Positions 38,101 to 47,811 of a stretch of DNA of 64,000 nucleotides are shown in pieces. Source of the stretch: Rhabditoides inermis (lineage: Eukaryota > Nematoda > Chromadorea > Rhabditida > Rhabditidae). The translations under genes and the position numbers were made by a program. The notes under the pieces are model-generated. The model was not told where the DNA came from. It saw nothing but the letters and a program-made list of their open reading frames with translations, and ran no database searches. The first letter of the stretch is position 1; the number at the start of each line of letters is the position of its first letter. The stretch covers positions 105,001-169,000 of the forward strand of contig CAWZYM010000203.1 in assembly GCA_963966185.1 (NCBI GenBank). Direction: 5' to 3'.

Positions 38101-41100
38101 TGCCAAAGGCGCGAAAAGTTTCATTCAGAAACGGAGACACACTGAGCACGGAGTAGCTATATGGCGATGCAACTGTCATCTAAAACGTGGACTTCATGAA
38201 GTGAACGTTGACGCCTACAAGAATGCATAGCAAAGACAAAGAATACTCTCCAATTCATCACCTAAATTAAATACCACTCATTAAATAGAGCAATATTTGA
38301 TCATAATGAGTTACAGGGAGGCTGCAGTGGATATGTGTGAGCTATCAAACAGAAGGTATTGAATTCGATTTCTGCCTTTTACCGATGAACTACCGCTAAT
38401 CATATTTTGAATGACCCCCACTCTTCATATGTGTGATCTGTTAGTAATGTTAGTCCTTTAGCTTTGAAACACAAACAACCCAGTTTCCTTTTGCAATAAT
38501 GGGACCAGCAGATATGTAGTGAGATAGAGAGTAAGCGGATAGCAAAGACCCTTTAGACAGACTATGGGTAGATCGTTGGTTGTATTGTTGAATGTTTGCG
38601 CAGCGCACTCTCATCTTATCTAACGTCTTATAGTTTATCTTATCTAACCACTTATAGCTTTAAGAAATGACCAATGCTTCATGGTGTGTTAGGTTTTACG
38701 TTCTCGTTTTCTTGCTCATCACATCAGATGCTACAGCCTAACAAAACGTCGCGTTGCGTTATTTTTAAATACTAGGAGAGGACATACCGGGTTGACAACA
38801 ATCATAGTCGTACTGTAGATTATGTTGACAACCCCGAAAAAGACGAGTAGATATCGGTACTGTTTGAGACTAGAAGCACAATTGGCTCGGTATATGACTA
38901 CCAGCAGAAGTATGTTGAAGAGAAGAGATAGGGTCGATGTCGCAATAATCAGCGTGACGTATGATGCAATCGTAAACATATTGTATTGTTCTGATCGAAA
39001 GTGACTGTACGATAATTCCGGCAATTTGCGAGTGAAGAAATGATCGTATGCTACAGTTTAAATACGACAGTTAATTAGTATCATGCTTATATCAACCTCA
39101 AGGGAAATTAAGAAACGTAACGAGAACTAATCTTTTTGTCTCACCAACAGTTCTCGTTTACTTTGAGTATGTAACACATGATATAATATGTTAATATGAT
39201 GTACCGTATTTTTGTGATCTTACGAGGAGTGTAGTAGGTGCCACACCCTCGGATTCGTACCAAACTCATAGTATACCTTAGTTAGGACCCTAGTCATCGA
39301 TTTGTGGTGTCCGAATTTCCTAAACGAGTAATACGTTTCCTGTACGAAAACGTACAGGGCTCGTTTTTCGTGTTCCTCTCACCTTACGCGGCGGTCAAAG
39401 ACCGAGCCGTTGTGGCCTAGTGGCGAAAGCGTCTGCCTGCCAAACTGACCCTCTCGAGTTCGAATCCGCGCACATGCTTTTTGTTTTGTCAAAAGTTTAT
39501 GGACTCGTTCTTTCTGACAACCAGAACATCATTTTCTCATGGTCCATGAAACAACTCTATCAAATAGGTTTTTTATGAGACAGTCTTGCATATCAACTTT
39601 TGATAGCGATGTCAGCCTTCGATCGTCGTAGTGACGTAGTGCCACTCGCATTAGCCGTATGTAGCTCGCAACAGCACCGACTTCTGTTAGAGAAGTCTCG
39701 AACGTCGTCGAGCTACTTCACACTGTCGTATGTATTTTGATTGTGGGCGAATATTGTACAGAGTTGAAGGGCAACCTTGATGGGCACGGTAGATCATCTC
39801 TGTTCCTGACAGCCGTCCTTCTTGAAGAGAAACCATCGAGTCGGTCATACTTTTCGTCACTTTCACCAACCAGTAATTGAACAGCGAGACGATCAACCAA
39901 ATGTGTTGGCAAAACAAAAAGCATGTATGCGGAATAGAACTCGAGAGGGTCAGTTTGGCAGGCAGACGCTTTCGCCACTAGGCCACAACGGCTCGGTCTT
40001 TGACCGCCGCGTAAGGTGAGAGGAACACGAAAAACGAGCCCTGTACGTTTTCGTACCGGAAACGTATTATTCGTTTAGGAAATTCGGACACCACAAATCG
40101 ATGACTAGGGTCCTAACTGAGGTATTTTATGAATCTGGTACGAATCCGAGGGTGTGGCACCTACTACACTCCTCGTTAAGAACTTATATGTCATCTGTTG
40201 GTGCCAACAGTCCGGTTTGCGGCAGGTTTGTGTTAGTATTTGTAAACGTTTTATGCATGCGCTTTTGTTGAATTGTTGAATTCATTACAACCAGCGCGGC
40301 AGCGCTGGTTGTAATGAATCGGATGAGCTCACATAGTTGTTAACAGGACCTTTGGATATCGCTTCTTGAAAATTCTGGCGCGAGCCCTATCCTTTTTATA
40401 GATATATAAACGCACTGTATAGAATGTGTTGCAGGAGTTCGGAGTGCCGTCTATGGGCGGGTCGCCGGCATCCGCCGCCGCGATGGATCCGATGATCCGC
40501 TACCGCGGCGCCACCACCCGTCAGGTCAGTCTTGCGATCACGTCAGATTATATGCTCCTGTTTTTCGAGTACGATGGGACTGAACTGTTTAAAGGATTTA
40601 TCCGGACAATGTAGTCTTGCCTGATCTTCAGGTTGGGGTCGCTTTTGTTCTCGTCAATGAAACCTTCTTTGGAAATTGTATAAACGTGGAAAAATTGTTT
40701 GTATTTTTACCAATTTTTTCTGCGCAAACAGAGCTTCAAAACTCGTCTCCATGGAAGAGAAGAAGAGAACGAAAGCGATCTCATCCTGAAGATCAGGTAA
40801 TAGTACATTGTCCGGATACATCCTTTAAAGGAATATACCACTCTAAATTTCGTGCATAAACTAAGACCGCCACGTGATAGTAAGTTGAAATATGTTCATT
40901 TTTCACTAAAAACACTCATGCTGAAAATGAACGCAGCACCTTGAAAATTCATCGCAACGTGAAATTTATTAGTAGTGAGAAATTCGGATCAATCCAAAGG
41001 ATAGTGAGAAACTGCAATCTTGTGAACGTCTTTTTCACAGAACTGACCCATGACGTCACTTTTGTACGGGCATTGCGACCGGGTCAAACGATTCTCGCTG

Positions 41101-41659
41101 GGGCAATTTTATCGACACAGCTGAATTCTCTTTTTCTTTATTTCGTTTGTTCCTTTTTTCATTTGTGCGTAATACTGAATGTTTTGTTTTTGGCTCTTCA
41201 TTATACCAATATGTATGTATATGTGATAGTCGATGCTGTTTCAAATCATGTTGTTGATGTTGATGTTGCGTGGTGTTGTGTTAATGTTCTCGCGCTGCGC
41301 CTCGCATCTCAAAACGAACCATTCTCTGCTATTTGCGTGTTGCTTTTCTAATGATAGAATTTTTGGTGTTTATAGGGACTATGTCGATGCAGCTGATGAA
41401 TGTAGTAGAAGGCAACGAACGTGCTCGCGAAGAGGAGTGTGAGGAGCGGCCGATGCGATTAGTTTTTGCTGTGAGTTATACCATGTTTTCAATTTTTGTT
41501 TGTTTCATAAAAGTGGTCCTTTATGTATCCATACTTCACTGTAACACCGAATAATTGGTTTAGAGCACGTGCGCGGCTCGGGCGGGCGCTGGAGGCGAGA
41601 GTGCCGGCACCGCCGACCCCAAGACCAAGCCGTTCAACGGCATGATGCTGCCGAAGTAA
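35131..41659 (+). CDS. unrecognised 166-aa protein with a 4.6-kb intron hosting another gene
   Basis: Six exons: 35131-35196, 35329-35382, 35486-35551, 35736-35864, 40435-40524, 41564-41659. Every junction is phase 0, which makes the model coherent but also easy to assemble by chance. GC-rich exons stand out sharply against AT-rich introns. The protein starts MESVYKNRMFYSYTVERL, has an Asn/Ala run, two Pro/Arg-rich stretches and ends KPFNGMMLPK. No signal peptide, membrane helix or known domain is visible; it looks largely disordered. An acceptor (tgttgcag) five bases before the ATG may be a spliced-leader site. Intron 4 contains a chemoreceptor gene on the opposite strand and a 953-bp transposon. 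The last exon lies inside a TTAA-bounded interval with matching inverted ends. Function unknown. Confidence 0.68.
36117..36192 (-). pseudogene. tRNA-like sequence (A and B box, no cloverleaf)
   Basis: On the minus strand tagcgtagtgg fits the polymerase III A box and ggttcaattcc the B box, about 40 nt apart. The acceptor and anticodon stems do not pair, so it is a tRNA-derived relic and not a working tRNA. It lies in the large intron. Confidence 0.6.
36380..36465. repeat. half copy of the fold-back family (subterminal motif)
   Basis: Reads catctgttagtgccaacagt and then, further on, acgttttatacttgcgcttt and tgttgaatt. It is closely matched at 40,193-40,276. The core gtttta-t(g)catg-cttttgttgaatt is the subterminal block of the complete fold-back elements at 49,610-50,136 and 56,581-57,038. 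Confidence 0.7.
37034..37039 (-). promoter_or_regulatory. polyadenylation signal AATAAA (chemoreceptor gene)
   Basis: Minus-strand AATAAA 11 nt after the chemoreceptor stop codon. A very short 3' untranslated region is common in nematode genes. Confidence 0.6.
37050..38979 (-). CDS. nematode 7TM chemoreceptor, Str/Srj superfamily
   Basis: Eight minus-strand exons: 38979-38788, 38179-38019, 37967-37853, 37810-37736, 37688-37614, 37573-37451, 37396-37210, 37162-37050. All phases agree and give about 346 aa, the normal family length. Family marks are a first helix without signal peptide (MFTIASYVTLIIATSTLSLL), LTAQFLYRYVVIC in TM3, QKQLFRALILQLSVPLLLNF in TM6 and YPILEPFIMIYFIRDLR at the end of TM7. 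These receptors sit in sensory cilia and detect chemicals through G proteins; the ligand is unknown. A short 54-nt intron splits TM6. The C-terminal tail is Ser rich. The gene is nested, on the opposite strand, in intron 4 of the 166-aa protein gene. An acceptor (cgtacag) about 25 nt before the ATG may take a spliced leader. No frameshift or stop is seen, so it looks functional. Confidence 0.9.
39223..40175. mobile_element. 953-bp inverted-repeat element with TTA target duplication
   Basis: Arms of about 250 bp (outer end cgaggagtgtagtaggtgcc, 39,223 onward, and its complement ending 40,175) are nearly perfect compl ements. Flanks are TTA on both sides, as expected for PIF/Harbinger insertions (TWA). 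The interior has no transposase, so it is non-autonomous. Each arm contains the tRNA-like block described at 39,406-39,474. Confidence 0.85.
39406..39474 (+). pseudogene. tRNA-like sequence in the arm of a Harbinger-like element
   Basis: tggcctagtgg matches the A box and gttcgaatcc the B box. An anticodon-loop-like ctgccaa would read GCC (Gly) but the stems are imperfect. The mirror copy in the other arm (about 39,930-40,000, minus strand) keeps the A box and has a changed B box. Confidence 0.6.
40193..40276. repeat. half copy of the fold-back family
   Basis: Same block as 36,380-36,465 (gtgccaacagtccggtt, cgttttatgcatgcgctttt, gttgaatt). It lies just outside the 953-bp element and runs into the Helitron-like relic at 40,285. 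Confidence 0.7.
40285..40391 (+). mobile_element. truncated Helitron-like segment
   Basis: A 13-bp-stem hairpin (ttacaaccagcgc/gcgctggttgtaa) is followed by ttaacaggacctttggatat and ttcttgaaaattctggcgcg as in 16,585-16,704. It stops before the terminal hairpin and CTAA. The right end lies about 45 bp before exon 5 of the 166-aa gene. Confidence 0.55.
40593..40824. mobile_element. 232-bp TTAA-flanked inverted-repeat element (MITE)
   Basis: Ends aggatttatccggacaatg and its near complement; arms of about 65 bp. TTAA lies on both sides (40,589-40,592 and 40,825-40,828). An apparent exon inside (about 40,734-40,797) is only part of the right arm. TTAA duplication is typical of the piggyBac superfamily, though TA cannot be excluded because TTAA is symmetrical. 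Confidence 0.8.
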
Positions 41660-42125
41660 AACTTAGAAGGTGTGAAACTGTTAGTATGTTATTTTATAGT
41701 TGTTGTTCATGATTGTTTATGTCGTTGTGTACTGCATTCGTTTTTGTAAGTGTTTAAAATTACAAGATGGAGATAAATTTGTTTCAGTTACGCATTGATT
41801 GGCGCAATCAAATGTAATGTTTTGTAGCAAACTGTTGTAATATGTTCGGTATTGGGTATTTTTCATGTTTTAAGTTATATAGTAATACTTATTATGCGTA
41901 ATTTAAATGTTTGATTCTTTAATGCGATTCTCGTTTTACCCGGGCGCGCTAAACGTGGATGTGCAAACGTCAATAGGCGCGTCGTACAGTAAAAAATTAA
42001 AACTAATCGATATATTGCTTTTTTTCCATCTCACATATGAAATTTCAGAGTCCTAACATCTCAAAATACATACCATATGAGTTCGAAGCGAATCCCAGAT
42101 ATTAAATTTAGAGTGGTACATTCCT
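40829..42125. mobile_element. TTAA-bounded interval with 20-bp inverted ends, enclosing a coding exon
   Basis: Left end aggaatataccactctaaat starts directly at the TTAA that also closes the 232-bp element. The near-complementary right end (tttagagtggtacattcct) is followed by TTAA at 42,126-42,129. Only the outer 25 or so bases pair; the inside is not an inverted repeat. The last coding exon of the 166-aa protein gene (41,564-41,659) lies within. It may be one 1.3-kb element or two separate relics. Confidence 0.5.
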
Positions 42126-42352
42126 TTAAAGCAACAGAGGCGCTTAGTTTTTGACTTTGGTATATGGCTTGACCCATAGAAACACGAAATAATCAAAGAA
42201 AACGCGAAAGAACGGCGTTTCCTCGTTACCTACACGCTTACCAAAATGTGCACGTGCGAAGCTTGGTAAGGCGAATTCAAACTTCGCGCCAAAATGCTTA
42301 TCGTAAAGTTGAGCTCTTTGCGCATCTAGTCGATATGAGGTTGTCAAAACAA

Positions 42353-42425
42353 GTCGTTATAGTGAAGTGGTAACGCTCACGGTTTATGAACCTTACTATG
42401 CCGGTTCGATTCCCGCCACGTGCAA
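42353..42425 (+). pseudogene. tRNA-like sequence
   Basis: tagtgaagtgg (A box) and a perfect ggttcgattcc B box. The arm ggtttatgaacc would place an ATG triplet in the loop, but the acceptor stem does not pair. It is a tRNA-derived relic in the spacer after the 166-aa gene. Confidence 0.6.
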
Positions 42426-42518
42426 ACAGTTTTGCCAAGTTCTCATAAGTGAATTTCGATGAACCTTGGTAACGCTAAACGCCCCTGTGCCTTTAAGTCT
42501 TTGGAGGACCGGCTGAAA

Positions 42519-42600
42519 TTAGAGAGGGCGCGCCAGCGCCCTCTCGTTTGTACTGGATGTCCCCGCGCGCTAGAATGCTCAAAAACGACTTTTCCCGGAT
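42519..42600 (-). mobile_element. Helitron-like 3' terminus (minus strand)
   Basis: Read on the minus strand it ends gagagggcgctggcgcgccc and then tctCTAA at 42,519, followed by T. Upstream there is attctagcgcgcg in the place of attctggcgcgag. Confidence 0.55.
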
Positions 42601-42907
42601 GAAGCACTTTTCCTCATTTTGAAGTGATTTCCACTGTTACATTGCATTCACATCTCTATTTGATAGAGTTATAGAAAGTTGTATTGAGTTTGATTGAATT
42701 TGAAGCGATACGGAGAGTCCGCATTCGAGTGCGGATTGAGATTGGTGTCGGGCGGGCGGGCGTCGGACAATCGCTTTCGCCCCGCCTTCTCTGTGTGTGA
42801 GTGAGAGAGAGAGGCGAATAGCGGGTGCGCGTCGGTATCCTCGCAGCGAATCGCGAACGTGTATGAAAATGTAATTTTGTGAAACAAAACTTAAGAAAAG
42901 GACAGAT

Positions 42908-43240
42908 ATTATCTTTCAAAAGTACTTCCAAGTAAAAGTAGTTGGTTTGTACTGTTGTCTCAATTGAGCAAAAGGACTGACATGTTTTCAATGGAGACAT
43001 GTGCAAACAGGCTCTCAGCATTATTCGACGTGTTATGTTACAACAGAAGTTGTGCTTTTAGATAATAACTGCATAACTTCGTAAACGCGTTAATTATAAT
43101 ATGGCCGCTTTGCACTGGTATGAGAGAGAGAGAGAGCCTGTTGGCACATGTCTCCATTGAAAACATGTCAGTCCTTTTGCTCAACTGAGACAACAATACA
43201 AACCAACTACTTTTACTTGGAAGTACTTTTGAAAGATAAT
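42908..43240. mobile_element. fold-back element, about 333 bp
   Basis: Arms of about 110 bp: outer end attatctttcaaaagtactt (left) and its complement (right), inner parts with ggagacatgtgcaaacagg and its near complement. The right arm carries a small deletion. Same terminal motif as the elements at 49.6 and 56.6 kb and at the right end of the window. Confidence 0.85.
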
Positions 43241-43824
43241 CTGACTTGGCTACGAGTAGCATATAATATATGGTTGAGGTTAAGGTGTAGGCGAGGGAAA
43301 CATACCTTCCAGTTTCATTTCGCAGTTTCAGAAGATACTCACATTTCACATTTATTGGCTGCGCCATGCGTTTACAGTGGAGATTATACACGTTTATGGT
43401 GTCTCTCTCCGCACTCTAACAGTCCTGTCGCGTATTCATATAATCTGTAGAAATGCAAATAATGGGTGATAGGGTAATGAAAGAGACTGTTGCAGTAAGT
43501 AGTTTGATGTAATATTGTGGGTTTCACGGTTTTGCCTCTCAGGACCTGCCGGCGTCGTTGGGCGCCCGTCCGAGTGAGCTGTGATTCGTCTGTATGTCTG
43601 TCTGTCCGTCGGTCTGTCACCCACTCGACGTCACGCTGTCCCCCGAGATGTAACTGGACCCAAGAGTTCCTATTCACTCACACTCATTAATCCTACCTCA
43701 TTGTTTGTTTTGTTATTGTTGCATGTGAAAAATCTGTAGATTATGTTATGTGAGTAAATATTTTTGTTGTTCGAAACGTTTGCGAGAGAAGAATTGAGAA
43801 TCAAGAAGCACGTGGTAATGTAAA

Positions 43825-43960
43825 TTAGAGAGGGCGCGCAGCGCCCTCTCTTTTGGGTTAAAATAAGGCTCGCGCTAGAATTTTCAAGAAGCAATATCTA
43901 AAGGTCCCTTTAGCAACAATGTGGACTCATCCAAATCATGTTAGTTAGATTCGCACCATT
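43825..43960 (-). mobile_element. Helitron-like 3' terminus (minus strand)
   Basis: Reverse complement of the 16,585-16,704 segment: gattcgcaccatt side first, then ctagaattttcaagaagcaa on the plus strand, ending in the same 11-bp hairpin and CTAA at 43,825 followed by T. This is the best-matching pair of termini in the window. Confidence 0.6.
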
Positions 43961-44151
43961 CCGTGGGACATATCACTTGTCGTCGGCATCTTTGTATCTC
44001 TTCTCTGAACGAAGTTATGCGCGATCCCGCGCACCCATGAGGCCAGAGGCCAGCGTGTGTGTGTGTGTGTGGGTGTAGTGTCCAGTAACTCTGACACTCT
44101 GCCGAAAACGTACTCTCTCGCGTTTTCTGCGCGCCACGCCGGTTGCGAGAG

Positions 44152-44470
44152 GGAAATCGAGGAGAATAGAAGGAAATAGAGGGGAATAGAGGGGAATAGA
44201 GGGGAATAGTGGGAAATAGAGAGAAATAGAGGGAAATAGAGAGAAATAGAGGGGAAAAGAGGGGAATCGAGGGGAATAAAGGGGATAGAGGGAAATAGAG
44301 GGGAATAGAGAGAAATAGAGCGCAATAGAGGGAAATAGAGGTAAATAGAGTGGAATAGAGGGACATAGAGAGGAATAAAGGGAAATAGAGGGAAACAGAG
44401 GGGAATAGAGGGGAATAGAGAGAAATAAAGGGGAAAATAGGGAAATAGAGGGAAATATATAGGGCAATAG
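44152..44470. repeat. 10-bp minisatellite, about 30 copies
   Basis: Degenerate tandem copies of ggaaatagag / gggaatagag. The long minus-strand frames across it (Ser-Leu-Tyr-Pro repeats) arise from the repeat and are not genes. It begins about 190 bp beyond the Helitron-like segment at 43,825-43,960. Confidence 0.9.
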
Positions 44471-44605
44471 AGAGAGAAAAAGAGAGGGAGGGAGGGAGAA
44501 AGAGAGGGAGGGAGGGAGAGACAATGAGAGAATGAGAAAAGAGCAAGTTTGTGCTAGTTTTCATGTTCAGGTGTTTACGATTTGATTTTTTAAAAATTAA
44601 TAATA

Positions 44606-44678
44606 TATGCATGCGCTTTTCTTGAATCAGGTTAACACAAACAACACTTTTTAAGGAAGTACTTTTAAAAGATAATTA
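44606..44678. repeat. half copy of the fold-back family
   Basis: Contains tatgcatgcgcttttcttgaa and ends ggaagtacttttaaaagata, i.e. the subterminal core and one terminus of the family. The partner arm is missing. Confidence 0.7.
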
Positions 44679-46916
44679 CAGTAAGGTTACGTTCAGTAAG
44701 GTACAGTAATACAACGCCTGCTGCAAGTTTCAACAATACGGCTTTCGGTGGTACGGAATGGTGTGATGGCGGATTCAATTATAGCAGGTATGATTTGAAG
44801 TATGAATTGTCAATAATAACGGTTAATTAACAACACGTGATGAAACATTGATGAAGCCGCTCTATCGGCCCGAGCGATATCATTCGACCGCGCAATTCGC
44901 GCGCTTGGCGGCCTGGTTTTAGGGAAATGAGGGTCATTAGCAAGTCTTATGAAGCACAACCTGGAATGAAGCAGAAAAACTTTTTGTTGTGAAGCAGAAA
45001 AACTCTTTCTTTCAGTCTAGAGACCACAATGAAGATTTCAAATATTTGGATATGGTATAGCAATGAGTTCATAAATGTGGTCCATTTGAAGCTGATTTCA
45101 AAAATATATAATGCTCGTAGGGTTCATCGTTCACATTGCGCTCTAATTCCGCACGGCGCCGCGCACCCGAGCGCGCGCTCACATAGGGAAAGTGCGACAG
45201 AGGGCGGCTAGATCAAAGCACTGATGACGTCATCGATAGTTAAATAATGAACATATACGTTCATAATAGTAGCGTTACGCTTTGTTCGATTGTAATCGAT
45301 AACTACTTTAAAAAAACGTCTCTTACGACATCATTTTTCATTACTCATTTTGGGCAATGGCGGCTAGATCAAAGAAATAAGACGTCATCATATCACTCTT
45401 TATCGATTTTCACTACTTTACAGAGTACATGATCCCATGAAAAAAATATCGTTGGAATCAGCGCGAAAGGGCGAATCGTTATATGCTAATTAGAGCACAT
45501 CATGTGTCCAGTGAGAAAATGTTACATGATTTCGCCGGGCTCTCTGCAACTCACGTTGTGGTTCCTACTTTCAGTCTTTTATATAGGAAAAACCTAGAAA
45601 ACTTTATAACTCTCTTCAAAATGGTGCTACAGCTCCTAGTTTTCGAGGGAGAGTGCCACGGTAGTTTCTCTAGAGGACTGTTTTTCAACATTTTCTTTGT
45701 TTTTTTTTTACCGTTAGCGCTTGATTTGCATGAAATTCTCGTCATTTCGCCCTCGTCCGACCGATCGACGTTAATTCGCGTACCGTGAAAATGGGGAATA
45801 CCCTATATGCGCTTTCATATTCAGGATACGTTTTCGATTTTTTCTATTGATACATTCGTGGGTAACTTATCAACATGTTTAGCACATCACCCTTTTAAGA
45901 CGAGATCGTAAAAATTTTTCTCTACTCTCTCCTTCTCTCTTTATAGATCTCTCTCTCTCTTTCTATCTCTCTCTCTCTCTCTCTCTCTTTCTTTCTTACG
46001 CTCCCCCAGGTGCATCCGAGAATGGCGGTGGACTGCAATAGGCCAGCGAGAGGATACGAACAGTGCGCATGATGATCAGACCAAGTGGTCCCATCACTGT
46101 TATGGGATAATTTCGAAGGAATAATTTATGTTTTGTGTGTTTTTTTGACATATTTTTAAAAAATAGAAATCTCGAAAATTTATTTTACTGAAAACTCAGA
46201 GTGTACGCAGTATCGGGTTTGTTTGCGTCACGCAGGCGTATATATCCTTTTTCTTATCAAAATAACAGTTATTTGAGACGTTATGTGAAAATGATAGAGT
46301 TTCATCGTTGCACCGCGTGTCAGAATGGTTCTTGTTCTAAAAAGAGAACCCACACACGACCCCTCCCCCCAATTTCAAATCGCATTCTACGAGCTTGGAC
46401 AGTTTCCAGCTTCCAACGCAGTGCATGAGAAAGATGAGAGATTTTACAATGATTGGGGAGACGAGATAAAGAGTGATTGCGCATACAAATGTTTTTTTAC
46501 TGCGAAGCATGGCAGAATTGGGACGACGTGTAGTATGGAAACGTGGCAGTGCTCACGCGCCAGTTTCTTATCGCTTCTTATCATGCTGACATTACAAAAT
46601 ACATCTGTTGTGAAATGTTTTATCGCGACTGGAAAATAGCGTTAGTAGAGTGAAGGCCACACGCTATCTTCCTTTGTTTTGCGCTCTCCGCCTGATTCAA
46701 TGAATCTTAATGTTTGTTTAAAGACCCAGTGTTCTATTCCTGACGATTTTCAATTATTTGTGCGTCACGGTAAGTTATTGAAATGCAGGTTGAATGAAAG
46801 TTCTACGTGCGCGCGGTGATCAGAAACGATCAGCAGACCGCTCCGAACGTGAATTTTCGCTTTCCCACCACTCTGCGCTCTCTTCTTTTTGTGTGCTCTC
46901 TCCCGTTACCCTCTAA
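44679..46916. other. spacer without a supported gene
   Basis: Includes a local repeat pair with ggcggctagatcaaag and gacgtcatc (about 45,201-45,236 and 45,358-45,390), a (CT)n run at about 45,950-45,990 and several short ORFs with no family similarity or splice support. A fragment at 46,535-46,570 (ggaaacgtggcagtgctcacg, cgccagtttctta) resembles the 239-bp tandem repeat at 57.1-57.7 kb. Confidence 0.4.
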
Positions 46917-47679
46917 GGCAGTGTACCCTCTAATTTTTTTAAAGATGTGCAAGTTATCTGTAGGATGTAAAAATGTCTTAAAAAGTTCGTTCTCATATAT
47001 AGTCGGATTGGATCCTATATGCTATCCGTGACATTTCACATGTTGTGCAGTTTCGTGCAACACAACATGTATACCTTCAAAGATCCAAAACGCTTTGTGA
47101 GAGGGAATCGAACCCATCGCAGCTCGCAACGATTACGCGCTGGCGGCGCGCTCTACCACTGCGCCATTGAGGCTCACACTAAGAGGTCATTGATTCTCGC
47201 CGATATGTTTGCTCGTTAACTCTCATCATAGTACACTCAAGTGGACAGTGGAGCTACATGTGCTCTCTCTTCGATCTCCTAACCACTGCCTCTATGGCGC
47301 AGTGGTAGAGCGCGCCGCCAGTGCGCAATCGCTGCGTGCTGCTCATGGGTTCGATTCCTTCTCATGGACGCGTTTTGGTTATTTGTTGATATACATGTTG
47401 TGTTGCACAAAACTGCACAACATGTGAAATGTCACGGATGGCATATAGGATCCAAACCGACTATAAAAGTTATTTCAAAGTCGCCTCAAAGTTCATTTAA
47501 CTTGGTCATGAATACAGAGAAAAGTGTGCACAAAACGTGCACAAACGTGCATGATGGCTAATGGTTTCTTCCACTTTTCGGCATTTCCGTCATATGGTAC
47601 AATTGACAAAAGTGCGACTTTTTTTCTATTCTCACATTCCGGTGCCAACTCAACTTCGAAAACCAGAGGGTACACTACC
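46917..47679. mobile_element. about 760-bp inverted-repeat element with tRNA-like arms
   Basis: Outer ends ggcagtgtaccctct and agagggtacactacc. Longer inner arms around 47,005-47,170 and 47,286-47,460 share ggatcctatatgc/gcatataggatcc, catgttgtgcagttt and the tRNA-like block in opposite orientation. The right end is followed by TTAA; the left has CTAA. The termini match the TTAA element at 54,456-54,664. Confidence 0.75.
47288..47368 (+). pseudogene. tRNA-like sequence (one of two opposed copies)
   Basis: tggcgcagtgg (A box) and ggttcgattcc (B box) are both perfect. The opposed copy is at about 47,096-47,175 on the minus strand. Acceptor stems do not pair in either copy, so neither looks like a working tRNA gene. 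Confidence 0.6.
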
Positions 47680-47811
47680 TTAAACGTATTGTTCGTGTCG
47701 TGACTCACGTGAGGATCGTTTCCGAATCCGCTTTCGATTTGATGAATGTTCTGAATTCACAATCAGAGAACAAAATCAAATGATCATTTAATTGTGAAGA
47801 GTGATCAGGAG

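Noticed and set aside
40739..40797. Possible exon of the 166-aa gene with acceptor aaacag and donor gtaata
   Set aside because: It is part of the right arm of the 232-bp inverted-repeat element and its mirror lies at about 40,615-40,650.
41377..41470. Possible extra exon (starts ggactatgtcgatg, donor gtgagt) of the 166-aa gene
   Set aside because: The open frame needs an upstream phase that exon 5 does not give, and exon 5 joins directly in phase to the last exon.
46008..46106. Minus-strand segment reading MGPLGLIIMRTVRILSL
   Set aside because: It has an acceptor-like cataacag before it but no donor or neighbouring exon, so it is too short to call.
45483..46639. ORFs of about 100 codons at 45,483-45,788 and 46,325-46,639
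   Set aside because: No recognisable domain, no splice signals, low-complexity composition and transposon-rich context.
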